Below are positions 8,130 to 15,289 of a DNA stretch of 34,681 nt, in pieces (within the stretch, counting starts at the first letter, position 1; every line of letters starts with the position of its first letter). Location: positions 1-34,681 of the forward strand of contig OMYS01000017.1 in assembly GCA_900315305.1 (NCBI GenBank). The letters are read 5' to 3'. The DNA is from an uncultured Eubacteriales bacterium. GTDB taxonomy: Bacteria; Bacillota; Clostridia; Lachnospirales; Lachnospiraceae. The position numbers and the translations under genes are program-made. Under the pieces are notes generated by a model. The model was not told the origin of the DNA. It did not search any database and saw only the letters and a program-made list of their open reading frames with translations.

Positions 8130-10007
8130 TCACTCACTGAGGACCGTGCCGTCAGCCAGCGTGATCGTGTAGCCATTGTAGTTGATGGTGCCGGAGTTGC
8201 TGACAGATGTCACCGTGCAGTTGCCGGTCAGCGTCCATGTGCAGCCCTCGCCGATCGTCACAACCGCGTTGTTGTCGACCGCTGTTCCGCCGTCGGCATT
8301 ATCGACGATATTGATCGTTCCCGTAAATGAGCTGCCGTTCTTCAGCGTCATGTCCAGTGTGGAGATACTGTCGACCGAGATATTGCCCTCCAGCGTCTGA
8401 TCGTCGCAGGTGAGCGTGACATTGCCGCCGTTTGACCCGGCAGTTCCCCAGCCGTGGCTTGCGTCATTGCCGGCGATTGTCATCAGGTTTCCATCTGAGT
8501 CCTGGTTATTGATCGTCACGCCGGACAGCTCGATCGTGCAGGCTGTATTCGTGATGTAAAACATATCGCCGTTTTCGGCCGTGAGGCTTCCGCCTGTCAT
8601 CGAGAAGGAGGACGTGCCCTCCTCCGCGTCGCCCGACTGCGACTGATAAATCATGACGTTGTGGACATTTGTGTCGGAGGATGTGCCCTCCGTGTCGGAC
8701 ATATTGCCCGTCACATTGCAGTCCGTGAGCGCAATGGAATTCTCGCCCTCGATAACCAGCGCCTCGGAATTGTTGGCCGTGAGCGTCGCGTCATCGACCG
8801 TGATGTCCGCTGTCGAGTAGACGGCCGGCGAGTTATACCCGTTCGTCGTGTATGTTCCGCCGTTAACAGTCACCGTGCCGCCGCCCCGGTCAGAGCGGAT
8901 CGCCGCGGAAGAATTGCCGGACGTCGTGACCGTAAGATTCTCTGCATTTGTCGTGCCTCCTCCGGTCGTCTGAATGCCGCCCGAGTTGTCCCCGGTCGTC
9001 GTAATCGTCGAGTCAGATATATTGACCGTCGTCCCGTCGCCGTAGCTGAAGACGCCGTTGCCGTTCTGCGCGGATGTATTCACAGTCGCGTTTTTGATCG
9101 TGACCGCCGCACCGTCTGTCGCAAGAAGTCCCGCGTTCATGCCGTAGAAGTCACCGGCCTCCGTATTTGAGGAGGAGCCGGCCGTCTTGTCAACCGTGAT
9201 GCCGTCAAGTGTGACCGTCGCGCCGTCGACGCGGAGCGCATTTTCATCGTCGCCCGTCGACGAATAGGACGTGTCGGACACCTTGCTGTCCTCAGAGATC
9301 GTATTCGCGGCCGTTCCCTGATCGACAGACTGCGCGTCAGAGCCGAAGCCGCCGCCCTGCGACGTAATTACAACCGCCGTCACATTGCCGCTGTCATCGA
9401 GTGAGAGCTCAAGGATGTCGCCCTCCGAGATGTCATCGACGCTCGCGGACTCTGTCTGTGCGGACGGAGCGCCCTGACCATCCGATGAGCCGTCTGTCCC
9501 GCTCTCCGTGCCCGACGGCTTCTCCGGCGGCGTCTGACCATCCGATGAGCTGTCCGTCCCGCTCTCCGTGCCTGACGGCTTCTCCGGTGGCGTCTGACCG
9601 TCCGTCGAGCTGTCCGTCCCGCTCTCTGTGCCTGACGGCTTCTCCGGCGGCGTCTGACCGTCCGAGGAGCTGTCCGTCCCGCCATCCGAGCCGGAAGGCG
9701 CCTGGCCGCCCGGCGCGCCGCCTCCCATCGACTCCTTCGTGATCGTGGCATCGCTCAGGTCGTAGGTCTTCGTATCGCTCCCCGCCGTAAATGTCGACGG
9801 GCCTCCGCTTTCGCTCGTCTCCATGGTGCCGACCGTCACGGTGACGCTGCTGCCGTCGACCGCCGTCACCTTGCCGTACACCGTCTCCGCAGCCGCGGAT
9901 TCAGCTGACGCCGACGTGGATGACCCGGATGAGGACGCGCCGCATCCGGCCGCGGAAAATGCAAGTGCCATGCTCATAAAAAGCGCAAGTACGACTTTTT
10001 TCTTCAT
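8130..10007 (-). CDS. Secreted lipoprotein: Ser/Gly-rich tandem-repeat linker plus beta-helix domain
   Basis: 625 aa. A lipoprotein signal peptide ends in the lipobox FSAAGC (C22 would be lipidated). Then come a Ser/Ala-rich stalk (23-40), a small beta domain with the motif YGKVTAVDGSSVTVTVG (44-60), a low-complexity region with three 20-aa repeats (GTESGTDSSSDGQTPPEKPS type, about 111-175), a second small domain, and a long region (about 255-625) of short repeats with the spacing of a right-handed parallel beta-helix. No catalytic residues could be assigned, so this is a surface adhesin, scaffold or polysaccharide-binding protein at best. It follows a two-component system on the same strand but is separated by a terminator. 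The Shine-Dalgarno GGAGGAAACAGAC supports the start. Confidence 0.78.
   Translation of the reverse strand: MKKKVVLALFMSMALAFSAAGCGASSSGSSTSASAESAAAETVYGKVTAVDGSSVTVTVGTMETSESGGPSTFTAGSDTKTYDLSDATITKESMGGGAPGGQAPSGSDGGTDSSSDGQTPPEKPSGTESGTDSSTDGQTPPEKPSGTESGTDSSSDGQTPPEKPSGTESGTDGSSDGQGAPSAQTESASVDDISEGDILELSLDDSGNVTAVVITSQGGGFGSDAQSVDQGTAANTISEDSKVSDTSYSSTGDDENALRVDGATVTLDGITVDKTAGSSSNTEAGDFYGMNAGLLATDGAAVTIKNATVNTSAQNGNGVFSYGDGTTVNISDSTITTTGDNSGGIQTTGGGTTNAENLTVTTSGNSSAAIRSDRGGGTVTVNGGTYTTNGYNSPAVYSTADITVDDATLTANNSEALVIEGENSIALTDCNVTGNMSDTEGTSSDTNVHNVMIYQSQSGDAEEGTSSFSMTGGSLTAENGDMFYITNTACTIELSGVTINNQDSDGNLMTIAGNDASHGWGTAGSNGGNVTLTCDDQTLEGNISVDSISTLDMTLKNGSSFTGTINIVDNADGGTAVDNNAVVTIGEGCTWTLTGNCTVTSVSNSGTINYNGYTITLADGTVLSE
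9475..9684 (-). repeat. 60-bp in-frame tandem repeats inside the lipoprotein gene
   Basis: The DNA repeats with an exact 60-bp period over three full units plus a partial one; units differ at only a few, mostly synonymous, positions. Each encodes 20 residues of Gly/Thr/Ser/Glu/Asp then QTPPEKPSG. Copy number probably varies between strains by slippage or recombination (inference). Confidence 0.9.
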
Positions 10008-10111
10008 GTCTGTTTCCTCCGTATATGCTGTGTATCCCTGCCCGCAAGGGATTCATTTTCTGCAGGCAGGAGATATCTCTGTCCCTCTGACAGCTCGAAG
10101 CATACAGGAGA

Positions 10112-10129
10112 AACCTTAGCTGAAGCTTA
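10112..10129 (-). promoter_or_regulatory. Putative response-regulator operator upstream of the lipoprotein gene
   Basis: On the minus strand TAAGCTT (10129-10123) and TAAGGTT (10118-10112) form a direct repeat with an 11-bp period, the one-turn spacing preferred by OmpR-family regulators. It sits about 105 nt upstream of the lipoprotein ATG, just after the terminator of the adjacent kinase gene. A similar sequence lies upstream of the peptide-binding lipoprotein at 23736-23749. This is a pattern call without a matched known site. Confidence 0.35.
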
Positions 10130-10155
10130 AAAACCGGCCCCATAAGGACCGGTTT
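10127..10155 (-). terminator. Terminator of the response regulator-kinase operon
   Basis: AAACCGGCCC (10131-10140) pairs with GGACCGGTTT (10146-10155) in a 10-bp stem with one G-U pair in the RNA; on the minus strand TTTTTAA follows. It begins 20 nt after the kinase stop. Confidence 0.82.
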
Positions 10156-10175
10156 CACACAAGATTCACACATCG

Positions 10176-11507
10176 TCACTTCATTTCCCGGAGATGGGCC
10201 TCAAAGACGATCATGCCGCCGCGCACCTCCGCCGTTATACTGCCGCCGCCCTGCTCCGCGATTGCCCTGGCCGCCGACAGGCCGATGCCGAAGCCTCTTT
10301 TTCTTCCGCGCTCCGAGCTCTCCTGCGTCCGCGCCTGATTTTCCCGGTAGAAGCGGTCGAAGAGCTGCTCCGGATGGTCCGGCATGTGCCCGCAGGTATT
10401 CCGGAAAATGAGAACAGCCTCGCGTCCCTTCCTGTATTCCTCCGCCTCAATGCGGCCGCCCTCGTCGACGTAGGTGACCGCATTGTCCGCCAGAATCGAG
10501 ACGAGCTGCTCAAAGCCGGTCCGGGAGAAGCGGAAGCTCTTTCCCGGCTCTGCTTTTACAGTAAATGTCACATGCCTCGTCTCCGCGCGGTGTGCAAAGC
10601 TCTCTGCGGTCTCCCTGAACAAGACACCCGGGTCAAAGGAAGACGCCGGAAGCCCTTCATTTCCATCCTCATCCGCGCGGGCAAGCGTCAGCAGATTTTT
10701 CGTGAGCGCCGAGAGGCGGTCCGTCTGGTTCCGGATGTTGTCGATCCATTTGTTTTCGCCCTGGTGCAGCGCGAGGACATCCGCGTTGGCACGAATGATC
10801 GCGAGCGGAGTCCGGATCTCATGCCCGGCGTTCGTCACGAACTGCTTCTGCCGCTCCATGTTCTCGGCGATCGGCCGGATCGCGCGGCCGGACAGGCGGA
10901 TGACGAGGACCAGCGCGATCAGCCAGCAGACCGCCCCGATCACGGCCGTGATAACCACCATGCGGAGAACGGCCCCGATTTCCTCCTGATCGTCAATGAA
11001 GGCGTAGACCGCCCCGCCCGTCGTCTCCGACACGCTCTTTAAGAAAATGAACCCCGCGACATGGCCGCCCGTCTTCCCCGTCGCCTCCGCCCGGCCGCAG
11101 AGCTCCCGCGCCTTCGCCTCATCGACAGAGGAAATATGCGTCAGGTCGCTGTAAATGACCTGCCCGTCTTCCGTCACGCGGACAAAAAAATACCGCTCGG
11201 AATTAAGGAGATCATTAATCCCGGCCTGCGTCTCATTTCCCGCATCCGCAGGGCCCGCCGGAGCCGTATCATCAGACGATGAGGACGGGCCCGTCTGCTC
11301 CGAGATACCTGCATTTCCCGCCGGAAATCCCGCAAAATCAGGTCGCGCCGAGGCGGAATTTGCGACAATAATCTTCAGCGTTCTTGTCATCTCACGGTTT
11401 GTCGTCCACAGGTTTGAGATATTGATCGCGAGAAGAAACACGACCATCAGAAGCGTCGCGGCAAGCATCGCGATCCGGATAAATTTTCTCTGCAGGGCCT
11501 TGATCAT
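10176..11507 (-). CDS. Sensor histidine kinase (first two-component system)
   Basis: 443 aa, HisKA/HATPase type. TM1 is at about 11-29, followed by an extracytoplasmic sensor region of about 150 residues and TM2 at about 182-204. The H-box is TNAGHEIRTPLAI with phospho-acceptor H229, followed by a HATPase domain (N-box ILADNAV, F-box LFDRFYRE, G-box GFGIGLSAA). Residues 50-100 of the sensor region are low-complexity (Ser, Ala, Gly, Pro, Asp), with no recognisable ligand domain. It lies 68 nt downstream of its response regulator and is its evident partner. The kinase at 16737-17993 has the same architecture and near-identical H-box surroundings, so the two pairs are probably paralogous. Confidence 0.93.
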   Translation of the reverse strand: MIKALQRKFIRIAMLAATLLMVVFLLAINISNLWTTNREMTRTLKIIVANSASARPDFAGFPAGNAGISEQTGPSSSSDDTAPAGPADAGNETQAGINDLLNSERYFFVRVTEDGQVIYSDLTHISSVDEAKARELCGRAEATGKTGGHVAGFIFLKSVSETTGGAVYAFIDDQEEIGAVLRMVVITAVIGAVCWLIALVLVIRLSGRAIRPIAENMERQKQFVTNAGHEIRTPLAIIRANADVLALHQGENKWIDNIRNQTDRLSALTKNLLTLARADEDGNEGLPASSFDPGVLFRETAESFAHRAETRHVTFTVKAEPGKSFRFSRTGFEQLVSILADNAVTYVDEGGRIEAEEYRKGREAVLIFRNTCGHMPDHPEQLFDRFYRENQARTQESSERGRKRGFGIGLSAARAIAEQGGGSITAEVRGGMIVFEAHLREMK

Positions 11508-11575
11508 AATTCACTGTTCTCCTGGACGGGCATATAGCCGTGGCGTTTAAGTTTTGGTGATGAGCAAGTCATCCG

Positions 11576-12250
11576 TCACGTTTTCTCCTCAAGCATATAT
11601 CCGATGTTTCGTTTCGACTGGATGGTCACGCGCGAGCCGATCGACTTCAGGCGCTTTCTGAGGCCGGATATGTACACCCACACCGTATTCACGTCCGCGT
11701 CGGTGTCATAGCCCCACACCTTCGCGAGCAGGGTCTCCGCCGAGAGATAGATTCCTCTGTTCTCGATCAGCGTCTCGCAGAGCCTGTACTCAAGATTGGC
11801 AAGGGCCACGCTGTCCGTCCCGCACGTAAGCGTCGCATCGGCCGGGTTCAGCGTAATATCCCCAAATGCAAGCACCTCAGGCCTGTACTCGTCCCGTCTC
11901 CGCAGCATCGCGCGGACGCGGGCCAGAAGCTCCCCCATCGCAAATGGCTTCGGGAGATAGTCGTCGGCGCCGAGATCAAGGCCCTCGATGCGGTCCTCCA
12001 CCTCAGACCGCGCCGTCAGCATGAGCACCGGCGTCCGCACGCCGCTTCTTCTGAGCTCCGACAGGACCTCGAAGCCGTTTTTTCCCTCCATCATGACGTC
12101 AAGAATAATGCCGTCATAGCGGGTGTCTTCAGCGAGCGCGAGCGCCTCGTCCCCGTCCGCCGCGACATCGACCGTGTATTTGTGAAACCGCAGGATGTCG
12201 GCGACTGCCTCCGACATCTCCGGCTCATCCTCCGCGTATAAAAGTCTCAT
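11576..12250 (-). CDS. OmpR/PhoB-family response regulator (first two-component system)
   Basis: 224 aa. The receiver domain (1-115) has acidic pocket residues E7/D8, phospho-acceptor D51 (GIILDVMME), T79 and K101 (LPKPFAMGE). The C-terminal winged-helix DNA-binding domain (about 125-222) has ANLEYRLCETL and VWVYISGLRKRLKSI. GAGGAACGA precedes the ATG. It is the first gene of the regulator-kinase pair. A plausible target, from proximity and the direct repeat at 10112-10129, is the lipoprotein gene downstream; that link is inference. Confidence 0.94.
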   Translation of the reverse strand: MRLLYAEDEPEMSEAVADILRFHKYTVDVAADGDEALALAEDTRYDGIILDVMMEGKNGFEVLSELRRSGVRTPVLMLTARSEVEDRIEGLDLGADDYLPKPFAMGELLARVRAMLRRRDEYRPEVLAFGDITLNPADATLTCGTDSVALANLEYRLCETLIENRGIYLSAETLLAKVWGYDTDADVNTVWVYISGLRKRLKSIGSRVTIQSKRNIGYMLEEKT

Positions 12251-12284
12251 TCGTTCCTCGTCTGAGTGTGCTGAATTTTATATA

Positions 12285-12329
12285 TGCAAGAGCCCCTGCT
12301 CCGCCCTGACGGGCTTAAGCAGGGGCTCT
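12285..12329 (-). terminator. Terminator after the HPt gene (pyruvate kinase operon)
   Basis: AGAGCCCCTGCT (12289-12300) pairs perfectly with AGCAGGGGCTCT (12318-12329), with a small nested GCCCGTCAGGGC hairpin. On the minus strand the stem is followed by TGCATATATAAAA, a poor U-tract, but the stem is very strong. Confidence 0.7.
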
Positions 12330-12352
12330 GCGGCCTTACTAAATCCGATCGA

Positions 12353-12697
12353 TCAGAGCTGTCCGATGACGGAGACCGCTCTGTCATAGTCCTTCTCAAC
12401 CTGTTCCATCAGCCCGTCGGCCTCCGGCTTCCGCCCGTTCCAGAGCGCCTCTGTGAGCGCGCTGACCGACCGGCTCAGATCGACCAGTCCCAGATTCAGG
12501 CAGATTCCCTTCAGCGTATGGACCGCCTCGAACGCAGCCTCATCCTCATGGGCCTGAAAATGCGCCTTCAGCTCTGCAAATGTGCCGTCCGCCGGGAATT
12601 TCTTCAGAAATTTTGTCATCAGGCTCTCCGAGAACATTCTCCCGAGAGCCTCATCATATCCGCCGCCAAGCGCGTCATAGCATTCTCTTGCTGTCAT
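12353..12697 (-). CDS. Lone histidine phosphotransfer (HPt) domain protein
   Basis: 114 aa consisting of a single HPt four-helix bundle. The signature HTLKGICLNLGL (60-71) has the phosphorylatable H60. HPt proteins pass phosphate between hybrid kinases and response regulators. It starts 34 nt after the pyruvate kinase stop with AGGAGAGGAAA before the ATG, so the two are probably cotranscribed. Neither two-component system in the window is a hybrid phosphorelay needing an HPt, so its partner must lie elsewhere. Confidence 0.85.
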   Translation of the reverse strand: MTARECYDALGGGYDEALGRMFSESLMTKFLKKFPADGTFAELKAHFQAHEDEAAFEAVHTLKGICLNLGLVDLSRSVSALTEALWNGRKPEADGLMEQVEKDYDRAVSVIGQL

Positions 12698-12731
12698 TTT
12701 CCTCTCCTGTCTGTATAACGCGGCTCCTCGC

Positions 12732-14153
12732 TCAGGATACTTCCTCGACCTTGATCATGTTCGTGTTGCCTGATTTGCCGAGCGGAATTCCGGCCGCGAT
12801 CACGACCTTGTCCCCCTTGGAGATCAGTCCTGTCATATCCGCCTTCGCGACAGCGGACTCGATCAGCGCGTCGCCCTTCTCCTCCATGCCGATAATCAGC
12901 GGCACGACGCCGAACAGAAGGTTCATCTGGCACGCGGCGCGGACGCTTGTCGTGCAGGCGATGATCGGAACGGTCGGGCGGAGTCTCGAGAGACGTCTCG
13001 CCGTGAAGCCTGAAATTGTGACCGCGATGATGGCGCTCGCGTTCGTGTCGTCAGCAACCATGCAGCACGCGTGGCAGATGGCCGCCGTCGTGTCGTGATT
13101 GACGCCGTCCTCCTTCAGGATGTGCTCGCGGTGCTTCTTATAATCGACCTCGTGCTCAGCGCGCTCTGCAATTCTTCCCATGATGCGGACTGCCTCGACC
13201 GGATACTGGCCTGCCGCCGTCTCTCCGGAGAGCATGATCGCCGTCGTGCCGTCATAGATCGCGTTCGCGACATCGGTCGCCTCCGCTCTTGTCGGTCTCG
13301 GGTTGTGGATCATGGAATCGAGCATCTGTGTCGCCGTCACGACGATCTTGCCCTTCTTCTGTGCCTTCGCGATGATTTCCTTCTGGATGATCGGAACGTC
13401 CTCAAGCGGTACCTCGACACCGAGGTCGCCGCGGGCAACCATGACGCCGTCCGCCTCGTCGAGGATCTCATCGATGTTCTTCACGCCCTGTGTGCTCTCG
13501 ATCTTCGCGATGACCTGCATATTTGAGCCGTTCTTCTTTAGGATCTCCCGGATATCGCGGATATCCTGCGCGGTTCTCGTGAAGCTGCACGCGATGAAGT
13601 CAAAGCCGAGATGGCAGCCGAACTCAATGTCCGAGCGATCCTGCTCGCTGATGAACGGCATGGAGAGCTCCGCGTCCGGAACGTTGATTCCCTTCTTGTT
13701 GGAGACCGGACCGCCGTTCTCGACAACGCAGACGATATCGTGGCCCTTTACCTCGAGGACCTTCAGTCCGATCAGACCGTCATCGATCAGGATGTGCGTG
13801 CCGGGGCCGACGTCGCCGGGCAGGTCCTTATAAGTAATAGAGGCCCGCTCTTCATTTCCCATGACCTTATCCGTCGTAAGTGTAAAATTCTGGCCGCGCT
13901 TCAGCTCAACCCTTCCGTTTTCAAAGTCGCGGAGACGAATCTCCGGTCCCTTTGTGTCGAGCAGTGTGGCAATCGGAAGATTCATCTGGATCCGGATCCT
14001 CCGGAGACGCAGGAATTTCGCCTCGTGCTCCTCATGGGAGCCGTGTGAAAAATTAAATCTCGCAATATTCATGCCCGCGAGAATCAGCTCCTTCAGCTTC
14101 TCCTCACTCTCACTTGCCGGACCGATTGTGCAGATAATCTTGGTTTTGCGCAT
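12732..14153 (-). CDS. pyk: Pyruvate kinase
   Basis: 473 aa from the chosen ATG at 14153 (protein begins RKTKIICTIGP), preceded by GAGGAGGAAACGG; longer starts upstream would add a non-homologous tail. It catalyses phosphoenolpyruvate + ADP to pyruvate + ATP. Visible are NIARFNFSHG (29-38, substrate and K+ ligands R32, N34, S36), DTKGPEIR (66-73), the metal-binding MVARGDLGVE, the TATQMLDSM loop and a C-terminal effector domain. It lacks the extra PEP-utiliser-like C-terminal domain of the Bacillus enzyme. An HPt gene follows directly. Confidence 0.96.
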   Translation of the reverse strand: MRKTKIICTIGPASESEEKLKELILAGMNIARFNFSHGSHEEHEAKFLRLRRIRIQMNLPIATLLDTKGPEIRLRDFENGRVELKRGQNFTLTTDKVMGNEERASITYKDLPGDVGPGTHILIDDGLIGLKVLEVKGHDIVCVVENGGPVSNKKGINVPDAELSMPFISEQDRSDIEFGCHLGFDFIACSFTRTAQDIRDIREILKKNGSNMQVIAKIESTQGVKNIDEILDEADGVMVARGDLGVEVPLEDVPIIQKEIIAKAQKKGKIVVTATQMLDSMIHNPRPTRAEATDVANAIYDGTTAIMLSGETAAGQYPVEAVRIMGRIAERAEHEVDYKKHREHILKEDGVNHDTTAAICHACCMVADDTNASAIIAVTISGFTARRLSRLRPTVPIIACTTSVRAACQMNLLFGVVPLIIGMEEKGDALIESAVAKADMTGLISKGDKVVIAAGIPLGKSGNTNMIKVEEVS

Positions 14154-14236
14154 AGCAGCCGTTTCCTCCTCTTTCATGCAGCCTGAGCACGGAGACGCGT
14201 CCTGCAAGCGGCCGCGCCTTCGCGATACCTTGTCCG

Positions 14237-14266
14237 AATATGAAAAAGGCACAGATTGCCTGTCAG
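14237..14266 (-). promoter_or_regulatory. Possible promoter of pyk
   Basis: On the minus strand there is CTGACA (14266-14261), an 18-bp spacer and CATATT (14242-14237), giving an ~80-nt leader before the chosen ATG. Both boxes deviate from consensus. Confidence 0.4.
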
Positions 14267-14408
14267 ACAGCAATTTGCAGACTTCCTCATATTGAAAAAA
14301 TTATAGCATGCCCGCACCCTGCACGCAATCTGTAAGTCCATCCGCCCACAAAAAGTAACTGTTCATTGTCCCAGGCCCGGAACGCTCCGAGGGGTGCTGA
14401 ACAATCAT

Positions 14409-14446
14409 AAAAAAAGAACAGACCGTCCGAAGACAGTCTGTTCTTT
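14409..14446 (-). terminator. Terminator of tRNA-Ser (tadA-serT unit)
   Basis: A 15-bp stem (14413-14427 with 14432-14446, one G-U pair in the RNA) closed by a TTCG tetraloop and followed on the minus strand by a run of T. It starts 4 nt after the tRNA 3' end. Confidence 0.92.
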
Positions 14447-14449
14447 ACG

Positions 14450-14536
14450 CGGAGTTGAAGGGATTCGAACCCTTGTACCCCGAAGGGCCTATCGCATTTC
14501 GAGTGCGACCTCTTACGACCTCTTGAGTACAACTCC
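14450..14536 (-). tRNA. tRNA-Ser (anticodon CGA)
   Basis: On the minus strand the acceptor arms GGAGTTG and CAACTCC pair. A D-arm containing GGTCG is present, and the anticodon stem TCGCA/TGCGA encloses CTCGAAA, giving anticodon CGA for serine codon UCG. A long class II variable arm (GGCCCTTCGGGGT) and a T-arm with GGGTTCGAATCCC follow. The 3' CCA is not encoded. It lies 58 nt downstream of tadA with no terminator between, so cotranscription is likely. Confidence 0.94.
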
Positions 14537-14594
14537 ATACATATATGAAAAGCTCCGCTACATTGCTGTATGGAACGCTCTTCCTGAATGAAAA

Positions 14595-15095
14595 TCAGAT
14601 ACCTGACGATTCCGCCTCTTCACGCAGCTTTCTGTCCTTCTGCTTCTTCCGAAGCTCGCGGAAAAACTCCTTCAGAATCCCGCTGCATTCCTCCTCAAGC
14701 ACACCGCGCCGCACCGTAACCTGGTGATTGAACCTCGGCATCTCGAGCAGATTGACAACGGACCCCGCGCATCCGGCCTTCGGGTTCATGGCCCCGATCA
14801 CGCATTCCGGAATTCTCGCCTGAACAATGGCCCCCGCACACATCGGGCACGGCTCCAGTGTCACATAGATCGTGCAGCCTTCCAGCCGCCAGTCACCGAT
14901 CACCTTCGTCGCCCTGCGGATCGCTGTGATCTCCGCGTGGGCAAGCGTGTTCTTGTCCTTGTTTCTGCGATTGTAGCCCCGCGCGATAATCGCACCGTCA
15001 TAGACGATGACGCATCCGATCGGCGTATCTCCGATCTTCGCGGCCTTCTTCGCCTGCTTCAGCGCCTCGCGCATGAACCGCTCGTCTGTATCCAT
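14595..15095 (-). CDS. tadA: tRNA-specific adenosine deaminase TadA
   Basis: 166 aa, a cytidine-deaminase-fold enzyme that converts A34 of tRNA-Arg(ACG) to inosine. The zinc site is visible: H53-A-E55 (E55 as proton shuttle) and P82-C83-P-M-C86. The N-terminal DERFMREALKQAKKA matches the family, supporting this ATG. A near-consensus promoter ends only 8 nt before the ATG, implying an almost leaderless mRNA. The downstream tRNA-Ser is the same neighbour seen near tadA (yaaJ) in Bacillus. Confidence 0.95.
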   Translation of the reverse strand: MDTDERFMREALKQAKKAAKIGDTPIGCVIVYDGAIIARGYNRRNKDKNTLAHAEITAIRRATKVIGDWRLEGCTIYVTLEPCPMCAGAIVQARIPECVIGAMNPKAGCAGSVVNLLEMPRFNHQVTVRRGVLEEECSGILKEFFRELRKKQKDRKLREEAESSGI

Positions 15096-15103
15096 ACCTC
15101 GAC

Positions 15104-15132
15104 ATTATACATGACCGTTCCATGAAAATCAA
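15104..15132 (-). promoter_or_regulatory. Promoter of tadA
   Basis: On the minus strand there is TTGATT (15132-15127), a 17-bp spacer and TATAAT (15109-15104). The ATG begins 8 nt after the -10 box, so initiation would fall within a few bases of the start codon. Confidence 0.65.
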
Positions 15133-15181
15133 CGGGCGTTTTCCATTTTTTTCCTGTTCGCGGCCGCATGCGGCTTTATGT

Positions 15182-15197
15182 GGATGCTGAATAGTTA
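15182..15197 (+). repeat. Solitary copy of the palindromic-element end motif
   Basis: GGATGCTGAATAGTTA matches, in inverted orientation, the left end of the 453-614 element (GGATGCTGAATAGTAA on its minus strand) at 15 of 16 positions. It sits beside a short GCCGCATGCGGC palindrome (15162-15173), in the divergent intergenic region between tadA and the alarmone synthetase. Confidence 0.4.
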
Positions 15198-15215
15198 TCA
15201 AATTTTCCCAGATTG

Positions 15216-15248
15216 TTTACAGAACAGACCAAAGCGCTCTGTTATAAT
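15216..15248 (+). promoter_or_regulatory. Possible promoter of the alarmone synthetase gene
   Basis: A perfect TATAAT (15243-15248) lies about 40 nt upstream of the ATG. The best -35 candidate, TTTACA (15216-15221), is 21 bp away, so the promoter is weak or depends on an activator. Confidence 0.4.
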
Positions 15249-15289
15249 AGTGGTCAGGAATTACGAAATGACAGGAGATCTGATAGTTT

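Noticed and set aside
9475..9684. The 60-bp repeats as a CRISPR or intergenic repeat
   Set aside because: They are in frame within a coding sequence and encode a regular 20-residue linker.
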